NCBI GenBank assembly: GCA_945889325.1 | Contig: CAMDBH010000011.1 | Span: 1 to 64,000, forward strand | Source of the DNA: Klebsiella pneumoniae | GTDB taxonomy: Bacteria > Myxococcota_A > UBA9042 | Length of the DNA stretch: 64,000 nucleotides | Direction of reading: 5' to 3' | Shown here: positions 29,265-36,075 of the stretch, piece by piece | How positions within the stretch are numbered: position 1 is the stretch's first letter | Layout: each line of letters opens with the position of its first letter | The notes under the pieces: generated by a model | What the model was told of the DNA's origin: nothing | Seen by the model: only the letters and a program-made list of their open reading frames with translations | The model's database searches: none | Position numbers and translations under genes: made by a program

Positions 29265-29897
29265 TTAGCTCGGCTGCGGTACGACACGAAGATAAGGCTT
29301 AATCGTTTTCCAACCATTTGGAAACTTGGTCTTTGCTACTTCATCGGTAACCGACGGTACGATAATGACGTCTTCGCCATTTTTCCAATTGACGGGCGTG
29401 GCGACGCTGAACTTGGCAGTGAGTTGCAGCGAGTCGATGACGCGGATCAATTCATCGAAATTGCGGCCGGTGCTGGCGGGATAGGTTAATGACAATTTTA
29501 TTGTTTTGTCAGGACCGATCACGAAAACCGAACGGACGGTTAGTGTTGCCAGTGCGTTGGGGTGAATCATGCCGTACAACTGGGCGATTTCACGGGTGGG
29601 ATCGGCGATCAGGGGGTAATTTAGGGCGTGGCCTTGGGTTTCTTCGATGTCGCCGGCCCAGCGGCGGTGTTCGTCCAAGCCGTCGACCGACAGGCCGATG
29701 ACCTTGACGTTTCTCTTGTCAAATTCGGGTTTCAATTTAGCGAGATAGCCCAGTTCCGTCGTGCAAACCGGCGTGAAATCTTTGGGGTGGGAGAACAAGA
29801 CGCCCCAACTGTTGCCCAAGTAGGTGTGAAAATCGATGGGACCGTCGGTGGTTTCGGCGTGAAAATCTGGTGCGATATCGCCAAGTTGCAAAGACAT
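29265..29897 (-). CDS. 1-Cys peroxiredoxin (Prx6 type)
   Basis: Cytoplasmic peroxidase that reduces hydrogen peroxide and organic peroxides. The peroxidatic cysteine is in SHPKDFTPVCTTELG, the Prx6 form of the motif, with the catalytic Arg further on in TVRSVFVIGPD. The C-terminal extension, including VNWKNGEDVIIVP, is the Prx6 dimer arm. 210 residues is standard. No second resolving Cys is seen, so an outside reductant is needed. The ATG was chosen for GGAG upstream and a clean family N terminus (MSLQLGDIAPDF); the longer frame has no support. Own promoter. Confidence 0.95.
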   Translation of the reverse strand: MSLQLGDIAPDFHAETTDGPIDFHTYLGNSWGVLFSHPKDFTPVCTTELGYLAKLKPEFDKRNVKVIGLSVDGLDEHRRWAGDIEETQGHALNYPLIADPTREIAQLYGMIHPNALATLTVRSVFVIGPDKTIKLSLTYPASTGRNFDELIRVIDSLQLTAKFSVATPVNWKNGEDVIIVPSVTDEVAKTKFPNGWKTIKPYLRVVPQPS

Positions 29898-29942
29898 GCG
29901 GGAACTCCGTGGCTGGTGGGCGGCAAAATTGGCCGCGGACAA

Positions 29943-29971
29943 AAGGTATGCGCGGCATTGCGGACTGTCAA
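29943..29971 (-). promoter_or_regulatory. Sigma70-like promoter of the peroxiredoxin gene
   Basis: On the minus strand: TTGACA (plus 29966-29971), exactly 17 bases, then TACCTT (plus 29943-29948), 45 bases before the ATG. The -35 is perfect. Confidence 0.6.
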
Positions 29972-30006
29972 TGTCCGGTTTGATTGGCCAAACACCGCAG
30001 CCGTCG

Positions 30007-30705
30007 CTAATCACCGAACAAAAAGCCGATGCCGCCTTGGACGTACATGATACCTGTGCCGAATTCCGTGCCGAACGAACTCACGCTGGCCAAAAGCGGA
30101 TAGCCTATTGAGATTTCAGGCATAATTCGGACGTGTTGCCCAACTTTCCAAGCATAGCCGACCGAGCCGCCGCCGTACAACAGGTTGACGGTGCCGCCAC
30201 TGCGGCCAGAAGTTGATTGAATTTGGTCTACCAATCGGGCGGTTAGAACGACTTGATCGCCGCCGTGCAAGTTGTAGCCAAACAGGATCGGCGCGTAGAA
30301 CGTGGCCGTTTGCAACGAACTGCCTGTGCCGCTGCGGGTGCCGCTAAAACCGCCCAGATAACCAATACCTGGGACGACGCAGATGTCCCAACCGGTCAGC
30401 TCAGTGGCTGAGCGATGCAATTGGAATTTGCCGTCGAGCAAGAAGCCGGGCACCCAAATTTTGCCACCGATTTCAACGTTGGGCGTCAAACCGTAGCGGG
30501 CGCCGAATTCGATCTGCGGTTCGGTCAACGGCGACGTCCCCAAAGTCAGCGTCTCGATCTGCGGGGCCACGAACACTTGGACTTCGCCTTCGGTAATCGT
30601 GCGCGCGCGGGTGTACGAGGAAAACGACGGACAACCGCCCAAAAATGCACAGCTTGCTAGGCTGAGCACGCGGATCAATCGCGTTTTGAGGAGCGGTGTC
30701 GGCAT
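30007..30705 (-). CDS. Outer-membrane lipoprotein, small beta-barrel-like
   Basis: Lipobox FLGGC (Cys25) follows a basic, hydrophobic leader. The remaining 207 residues alternate in short amphipathic strands rich in Gly, Thr and aromatic residues, ending in QGGIGFLFGD, so a small barrel or lipocalin-like fold is likely. It shares layout with the lipoprotein at 44955..45644: TAR near the start, a KFQLH/KYQF element, then a Gly-rich hairpin region. They may be distant paralogues. No family name recognised. The start ATG has a weak RBS. Same strand as the permuted-papain lipoprotein upstream, 32 bp away. Confidence 0.7.
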   Translation of the reverse strand: MPTPLLKTRLIRVLSLASCAFLGGCPSFSSYTRARTITEGEVQVFVAPQIETLTLGTSPLTEPQIEFGARYGLTPNVEIGGKIWVPGFLLDGKFQLHRSATELTGWDICVVPGIGYLGGFSGTRSGTGSSLQTATFYAPILFGYNLHGGDQVVLTARLVDQIQSTSGRSGGTVNLLYGGGSVGYAWKVGQHVRIMPEISIGYPLLASVSSFGTEFGTGIMYVQGGIGFLFGD

Positions 30706-30737
30706 CTTTATTTCTAGATTTCAGCGGTGTTTAGGAA

Positions 30738-32285
30738 TTACTGCGTTGTATTTAGATCCCATTTGGGGCGTTTCCAACTTTGGCGGAAGGCCTTGATGTC
30801 GCTGAAAGTCGCGTTGCCGCTGAGTTCATGCGCGTCCAAAAATGCCACAAATTCAAGCTGCTTGCTCGGCGTATCGTACGTCTGATCGAAATAGCTGACC
30901 ATGTCGGTCGGTGGCAAGGCAATGCGGCCCATGACGTCGGAAAGCGGAAAATTCAGGCTTGCACCTTCGGAAGCCGGAGCTTGATAGGCGTCGTACACGA
31001 GTTCACTGCAGACAAGGGTGGCATTGGTTAGGAAATCGAAATCAAAATCATAGGGTTTGCCGATATTGGCAAAGGCGCGGTCGATCGCGTAGGCCTTTTG
31101 CAATTTGCTCAAGGTTGGGCGCATGGCCCCTAGATAATCGGAAAGACAGGCTTCTCTCAAACTGGACAGCGACACCCCTTCGGAAATGGCTTCGACGATG
31201 CGCACCGGTTCGCCATCCGGTTCAACGCCGATGTATTCCGCCCAGTGATCGGGATAAGTTGCAGCCAGATACACCGCAAATCCGTCGGGAAATACCGCCA
31301 ACACACTTGGGTCCGTGTCGAAATAGTTGGCCAATTCAGTCGGCGTGCCGATGTGGAGTTCTGCGTGCGGCCAAAAGCCGGGCAGGCCCAGATTCGACAA
31401 ATACCAATTGCGACGTTCGACAATAATATCGCCAGGTTGGAGAAGTTTTTGCAACTGCGCTACTTGATCTTCGGTGATCAAGTTGTGCCCCACCAGATCC
31501 AACCGCGAATCGCCGAGCCAACTTGCGATTTCCAATTGGGTTTGTGCAATGGCATTGTGCACCACGTTGTCGATCATCATGGTGGAAACGTCGCCGATGA
31601 GTGCGATCCCGCGGGCTTTGTACATCAGCGCCACTTCTTGGGCGGAGGTCAGCGTTTTTTGGGCAAAATCCTGTACAGCTTGTTCCTCGGGGTTGGTCGC
31701 AGCCGGCGCGCGCTTGATCGCTTTGCGCAGCGCGTCGGCGCCAATTTGCAAAATCGTCAGCGATTGCGGCAGCACGATTTCCATGGCGATCCTGTCGTAG
31801 TTGCCTGAAGAGACGCCGGTTTTCTCATCGGCTTCATTCAACGCGGCGATGAACACGTCCTTGTTGGCTGCGGCGTTCATCAGCGTCAATTCACCGCGCA
31901 ACAATTCGACGTGGGCCGCCAAACCCAATGTAAGTGCACGCATTTGCCCAGCCGGACCTTTGGCGTTTTGCCAATGCCACAAGAATTTTTCGCGAAAGGA
32001 GCCAAAAGCCAAATCGTGATCGATAAACGGCGCCCACAAGCTGAGCAATTGCGCGTGTTCATCCACCGACAACGGCGAATCAGCCGCATGATCGAACAGA
32101 ACGCTGTTTTTAGCGACGGCCGCGTGCCAATCGGTGGCGCCTTTGGCCAAAATCGCATAACCCTTGAAGTCCTTCTTCGTCGGCGCGACCTGCGGATCTT
32201 GCGTGGCGCAAGCGCAGTGAAGCAACAGCCCAAGCAGCGCGCAGAAAAACTGAATCTTGCGGGCGCTCGGCGGCATCGGCAACAT
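30738..32285 (-). CDS. Permuted papain-like (YiiX/YebB-type) hydrolase, probable lipoprotein
   Basis: Two parts. The C-terminal half is a permuted NlpC/P60-type cysteine hydrolase: LQPGDIIVERRNWYL opens the domain, GFWPHAELHIG holds the catalytic His (about 307 or 311) and TLVCSELVYDAY the nucleophile Cys (about 426). The order His before Cys is the permuted one. The N-terminal half (about 30-280) is a helical domain I do not recognise. The leader FFCALLGLLLHCAC suggests lipidation, though the lipobox is imperfect. Substrate might be a peptide or amide bond in the envelope. Two in-frame ATGs (32285, 32276) are near; neither has a strong RBS. Confidence 0.75.
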   Translation of the reverse strand: MLPMPPSARKIQFFCALLGLLLHCACATQDPQVAPTKKDFKGYAILAKGATDWHAAVAKNSVLFDHAADSPLSVDEHAQLLSLWAPFIDHDLAFGSFREKFLWHWQNAKGPAGQMRALTLGLAAHVELLRGELTLMNAAANKDVFIAALNEADEKTGVSSGNYDRIAMEIVLPQSLTILQIGADALRKAIKRAPAATNPEEQAVQDFAQKTLTSAQEVALMYKARGIALIGDVSTMMIDNVVHNAIAQTQLEIASWLGDSRLDLVGHNLITEDQVAQLQKLLQPGDIIVERRNWYLSNLGLPGFWPHAELHIGTPTELANYFDTDPSVLAVFPDGFAVYLAATYPDHWAEYIGVEPDGEPVRIVEAISEGVSLSSLREACLSDYLGAMRPTLSKLQKAYAIDRAFANIGKPYDFDFDFLTNATLVCSELVYDAYQAPASEGASLNFPLSDVMGRIALPPTDMVSYFDQTYDTPSKQLEFVAFLDAHELSGNATFSDIKAFRQSWKRPKWDLNTTQ

Positions 32286-32401
32286 CTCGCGCGGTGGCGC
32301 GCACGCTTGCAACCTACACTTGGCCAGCGCTTTTGGCAAAGGCGCTCGCTGCCAAATGACCAGTCCACACACATGCGCACAAATTCAAAGCGTTTTTGCG
32401 T

Positions 32402-32430
32402 TTGACAGACGGCACTTGCGCGCGTAGGCT
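32402..32430 (+). promoter_or_regulatory. Candidate promoter of the ASH-domain lipoprotein
   Basis: A perfect TTGACA (32402-32407), 17 bases, then TAGGCT (32425-32430), 44 bases before the ATG. The -10 is weak. Confidence 0.45.
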
Positions 32431-32473
32431 GAGCTGTGACGGCATCCTGCCTTTTGTTTGGATCGGTCGAAAC

Positions 32474-33490
32474 ATGAAGTGCGTCAGGCAGCCGAAAAAC
32501 CTTCGTCGTTGCTCGCAGTTGTGGGCTTTTACAGCCGTTGTGCTGATTTCGGCGTGCGGCAGTGGTCGCCTGCACCGGCTGCAACCGGACGCCGCCGCCG
32601 CCGACGCCGCTGCGGTGAGCAACTTGCCCGCAAAATGTACGTTGGCCGGCATAGACTATGCTGGAAACATTCAGGTTCGTGTCTACGGACAGTTAAAAGG
32701 CGACAAACAGCAGAGTGGGATTGAGCAAAAACCGGGCGCATCGGGGCAGGCGATCGACGTGCCGATTCAGGTCAGCAATGCAGCCAACCCAGCAACCGCG
32801 GCGGCCATCGCCATCGACGGCATCGAAATCACCTATTACGTGCCGGTTGGTGCGTCGGACGACAAGTCGCCGTTTGAATGCCTAGTTGGCGACGGCGCCG
32901 CCCCAATCGCCTGCGTCGACGTGGTTGCTGGCGCGACCGCCGCCGCGAGCATTGTGCCACTCGGTTTTGATGCCGATTGCGTGGCAGGCAAATCCGCAGA
33001 ACTATTTTCATTTGTCGTGCGATTTCACCCACCGTCCGACCACACCGCCCATGCGCTGACTGTCAAAATAAAATACCGCGACATGCCGGACGGCGCACAA
33101 AAGGCGTTTACAATTGTGCTAACATCGCCACAGGGTGAGGGGCACTTGACGTTGTCGCCGCCCGAATTGGATTGTGGCATCCTGGCGTTGGGCGCTGACG
33201 TTACGCGCGTTTTGAGTCTTGGCAACGCCGGCCCTGCCGATGTGACGGTGAGCAAGTTGGAGGTGGCGACCAATGATAGCAAAGCCTTTTCTCTGCAAAT
33301 CGCAGACCAAACGTATGCGGGCGGATTTAGTGGTCAGCCGGCGCAGGCGATCACGTTGAAATCAAACTGGGCGATCCAAGGGGTTGTGCATTGCCATGGC
33401 GTTGATGCACTTCCGCACCAATCGGCGATTCGAATCACTGGGCACGACGGCAAGGACGCCAAGATCGTGAAAATTCGCATGAACAACTAG
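32474..33490 (+). CDS. Lipoprotein with C-terminal ASH/choice-of-anchor-D-like domain
   Basis: Lipobox VVLISAC (Cys28) after a basic leader, then an Ala-rich linker. The body is beta-rich with about six cysteines. The C-terminal 110 residues match the pattern of ASH (ASPM-SPD2-Hydin) or choice-of-anchor-D domains: LTLSPPELDCGILALGAD, followed by LSLGNAGPADVTVSKLEV. Such Ig-like modules are common in surface proteins of myxobacteria. No catalytic motif. ATG chosen because the earlier start has no signal peptide. Divergent from the papain-like gene with a shared 188-bp control region. Confidence 0.75.
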   Translation: MKCVRQPKNLRRCSQLWAFTAVVLISACGSGRLHRLQPDAAAADAAAVSNLPAKCTLAGIDYAGNIQVRVYGQLKGDKQQSGIEQKPGASGQAIDVPIQVSNAANPATAAAIAIDGIEITYYVPVGASDDKSPFECLVGDGAAPIACVDVVAGATAAASIVPLGFDADCVAGKSAELFSFVVRFHPPSDHTAHALTVKIKYRDMPDGAQKAFTIVLTSPQGEGHLTLSPPELDCGILALGADVTRVLSLGNAGPADVTVSKLEVATNDSKAFSLQIADQTYAGGFSGQPAQAITLKSNWAIQGVVHCHGVDALPHQSAIRITGHDGKDAKIVKIRMNN

Positions 33491-33600
33491 TTATGGCCAA
33501 GGGCGGTGCGCATTTGGCGATGGACGTGTAGAAATCTGCCACCGAGCCGAAAACCCAGAGGCTGCGCGCAAATGCATCGCGCACTCAGAAGGAAATTCAC

Positions 33601-34197
33601 GTGCGCCGCGTCATCACCGCAGAAATTGTCAGTACAGAATTCGCCGCCGGTCGCACCAGCATCGCGGCTGCGCGCGGCCAAGCGGTGATCACGCCCAGCG
33701 CTTGGTCGCGTGCGCGCGAACTTGGTGTAACCTTTGAGCAAGGTACGGTGGAGTCGCCCCGCGCTGCCAAGGCGCGGGCGGTGGCGGGCGAGGGCAGTTG
33801 CGACCGCTCGTTCGATCCGTCGGGGCTTGTGCTCGTGCGCGGTCGTACCGTGCGTTTGGGTGAGTTCACCGGCGCAGGCCCCGATAAACACATCGGTTTA
33901 CTGGACCTTGTAACGGGAGGCGACGGTTCGCCGATGACCGCCGGCATCATGTCGTGGCGCCGCGAAGACTCGTTTCCTTGGCATTTGGACTACGCCGAAG
34001 TCGATCTTGTGCTGGAGGGCGTGCTGCAAATCACGATAGATGGCCGCATGTTGGAAGGCAGAGCGGGCGATGTTTTCTACATTCCCAAAGGCAGCAGCAT
34101 CATCTTCGGCACGCCGAGCCGAACCAAAGTGTTTTACGTGACTTATCCAGCGAATTGGGCGGCCGCGGCCGGCGCACCGGTAAGGCCGCAGAAATAG
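33601..34197 (+). CDS. EutQ-like cupin protein (orphan)
   Basis: The C-terminal 110 residues are an EutQ-type cupin: SFPWHLDYAEVDLVLEG, QITIDGRMLEGRAGDVFYIP, then GSSIIFGTPSRTKVFYVTYP. The N terminus (RRVITAEIV, AVITPSAWSRARELGV) resembles leader regions of EutQ and related microcompartment proteins. EutQ is linked with ethanolamine catabolism and has been reported as an acetate kinase, but no eut, pdu or shell gene is present here, so the role is open. GTG start with AGAAGGA seven bases upstream. 198 residues, near the usual length of EutQ. It ends 10 bp from the convergent UGA-containing barrel gene. Confidence 0.8.
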   Translation: MRRVITAEIVSTEFAAGRTSIAAARGQAVITPSAWSRARELGVTFEQGTVESPRAAKARAVAGEGSCDRSFDPSGLVLVRGRTVRLGEFTGAGPDKHIGLLDLVTGGDGSPMTAGIMSWRREDSFPWHLDYAEVDLVLEGVLQITIDGRMLEGRAGDVFYIPKGSSIIFGTPSRTKVFYVTYPANWAAAAGAPVRPQK

Positions 34198-34207
34198 TCG
34201 GAATCGT

Positions 34208-35239
34208 CTACTTCGCGAACAAATCCACCGCTCTGGCTACAGTGACCATCAAAAACCACGGGGCGGTCACGCTGTCCATCTCGCTCCAGGTTTTCAAAGG
34301 GATTTTGGCCCGGACTTGCAGCGCCCACATCGGCGCGGGCAACCAAGTGGCGCCGACGCCAAGCAAAACGTCAGTCCTTCCGCTCATTTCGGCAATATCA
34401 CTGCCCCAAGCTGATACATTTTCATGGTAAAATTCTGGCTGAACCAAAAAGCGAAACTGTTCCAAACCGGCGCTGAAACTCGCACCTAAGCCACCCGCTG
34501 CGCGTGCACCTGCCTGATAGTTATACTTATTAGCGTACAGGGGCATGCGGCCGTAACCATAACCAACCAACTGGACAGCGCCCAAATCCCAACTGCCATC
34601 CATACCTAGCTGCGGATCCAACGTTCCCGTGCCGAAAAACAGGTGCCGATGCGGCATACCGGCGCGGGCCAATTCATCTGGATCCGGTTCGGTGCCGCCA
34701 AAGGGCAACGTCACGCCGGGGCGAATGTCCAGCCGGATCTTGCGCTCGGGCGTCGGCGCGAGGACGCGCAATTTCAAGGAAATCGGCACGTCGCCGATGC
34801 CCGTCTTCCAACCGTCGATGTGGTGAATGCTGCTGAACTTGGACAGCACTTCATCGTGAAGGCCCCAGTATTCGGTGCTTTGCCAAGCCGTGCGCAGCGG
34901 CAGCGCGACGTCGACACCCACGCGGTCGGTTAGACCCAAGGATAGATCCAACGACGCGTCAGCAAAAAAGCTTTGGGTATGATGGCTATGCGCTTGTTGC
35001 GCCGCCGAGATGCCGGGCTCCAATTCGTCGCCTGGCACACCATGGGCCGAACTGAACCTAGTGCCCGTCAGGGTGAAGCTGGCGTAGAGCAGCCCCGGCT
35101 GCAAGTCACTGAATTGAGACGATCCTCCACCCGGGAGGTTCGGATTGCTTCAAGCAATTCAGCCGCCGGCGTAGGCCGACTTGGCGAGCATCACGTTGGA
35201 CAGCATCAGGAAAAGCGCCATCAGTTTGCGAATTTGCAT
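34208..35239 (-). CDS. Outer-membrane barrel protein with two in-frame UGA codons (candidate double selenoprotein)
   Basis: Read through two TGA codons this is one 343-codon frame. ATG with GAGGATC upstream opens a clear signal peptide (MQIRKLMALFLMLSNVMLAK, then SAYA, cut before GG). Next come GG-UGA-Ile-Ala-UGA-SNPNLPGGG at codons 25-37, with UGA at plus 35159-35161 and 35150-35152. From codon 31 to the stop there is no interruption. The body is a beta-barrel with HSHHTQ and strands such as SLDLSLGLTDRVGVDVALP. UGA fills both positions of an expected CxxC. A SECIS-like hairpin follows. Alternatives: two nonsense mutations in a decaying gene, or a leaderless protein from TTG 35104, which would not reach the outer membrane. 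The sel machinery is not in this window. Confidence 0.7.
35120..35142 (-). promoter_or_regulatory. SECIS-like hairpin after the UGA pair
   Basis: On the minus-strand mRNA, CGA-A-CCUCC (plus 35142-35134) pairs with GGAGG-A-UCG (plus 35128-35120): eight base pairs with one A-A mismatch, apical loop CGGGU. The loop begins 16 bases after the second UGA and 25 after the first, inside the 16-37 base range used for bacterial SECIS elements, and has G at the second loop position. It also encodes LPGGG, so it lies within the reading frame as bacterial SECIS elements do. Confidence 0.6.
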
Positions 35240-35255
35240 GTTCGATCCTCGCTTA

Positions 35256-35376
35256 GGAGTTGTGCAAAAATAACTCGATCGAGTTATTTGAACAAAATGA
35301 GCCGCGATCTGCATCGGTGAGCTTGGCGACCCAGCAACACTGCACGGGCCTGTGCAAGATATTCTTGCACAGGCCC
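35256..35376. mobile_element. MITE copy A
   Basis: A 121-bp non-coding element. Imperfect terminal inverted repeats read GGAGTTGTGCAAAAAT at the left and, inward from the right, GGGCCTGTGCAAGAAT. It is flanked by TTA on both sides (35253-35255 and 35377-35379), a 3-bp target duplication. It shares a 27-base identical core (35311-35337) and both ends with copy B at 47912..48034. It also carries a 22-bp perfect palindrome (35268-35289) and a terminal hairpin (35345-35376). It sits 16 bases upstream of the UGA-containing barrel gene, and its right-hand TTA is the stop codon of the thioredoxin-HMA gene. Confidence 0.8.
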
Positions 35377-36054
35377 TTAGTTCTTGCGCGCCAAATCGAT
35401 CGCAGCGTGCAATTGGTCCAAGTGCAGCCCCGCGATAGCCGCGATACGTTTGCCATTTTTGGCGTACACCAGCACAAACGGCAGGCCGGAAATATTTTGG
35501 AGGTGCTGCTTGGCCACCGGCGTATCCCAATCGCCGATGTCCACTTTGCGCAGCGCCAGATCGGGAGTTTTAGGCAGCAATTCAGCCAAATCTGCATCAA
35601 CGTCGCGGCACGGACCGCACCACGCAGCGCCGAAATCGACAACAGTGACCTTGCCTGCGACTGCGGCTGCATCGACATCTACGACGTTTCCGTGTGAAAT
35701 CCATTGTATATCCGCGTTCTCAGCGAATTTTTGTGCGGCCAAGTAGTGGCCATGCCCGCCACCGATGCTGGCTTTGACATTTTGACCCAGCAAAATCTTG
35801 ACCATATCACCCGGCAAGATGCGCGCGGCGTCAAAATGCACTTTGACTTCGGCGGCCCCTTTGTCAAATTCCGCTGTAGCAACACCGGGTTGTGCGGACA
35901 ACGCTGCGACGGATCGCATCCCGCACTCGGCGCAGGTAATATCGGTCAGCGACAGCACAACGTCATTGGGTTGTTGCAATTGCGCACCACTGCACGCGAA
36001 CAACAGCGTCGTCGCGAAAAGAAGGAGCATTCGGGGTGCGTCAAATTGTCGCAT
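35377..36054 (-). CDS. Lipoprotein with heavy-metal-associated and thioredoxin domains
   Basis: Lipobox TLLFAC (Cys21). Residues about 32-92 are an HMA (heavy-metal-associated) domain with metal-binding CAEC at 41-44 in the usual place (TDITCAECGMRSV). Residues about 115-225 are a thioredoxin fold with active site AAWCGPCRDVD (Cys146, Cys149) and cis-Pro in SGLPFVLVY. It should act in the periplasm as a membrane-tethered thiol reductant or metal handler. It lies between the subtilase and the UGA-containing barrel gene, all on the minus strand. Its stop codon is the TTA duplicated by MITE copy A. A shorter start at 36030 would also give a lipoprotein. Confidence 0.85.
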   Translation of the reverse strand: MRQFDAPRMLLLFATTLLFACSGAQLQQPNDVVLSLTDITCAECGMRSVAALSAQPGVATAEFDKGAAEVKVHFDAARILPGDMVKILLGQNVKASIGGGHGHYLAAQKFAENADIQWISHGNVVDVDAAAVAGKVTVVDFGAAWCGPCRDVDADLAELLPKTPDLALRKVDIGDWDTPVAKQHLQNISGLPFVLVYAKNGKRIAAIAGLHLDQLHAAIDLARKN

Positions 36055-36075
36055 GCGGATAGTATAGGATGCCTG

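Noticed and set aside
28935-29489. Small ORFs in the palindrome array (28935..29138, 28966..29157, 29154..29489)
   Set aside because: They read through inverted repeats, have odd composition and lack RBS; the region behaves as non-coding.
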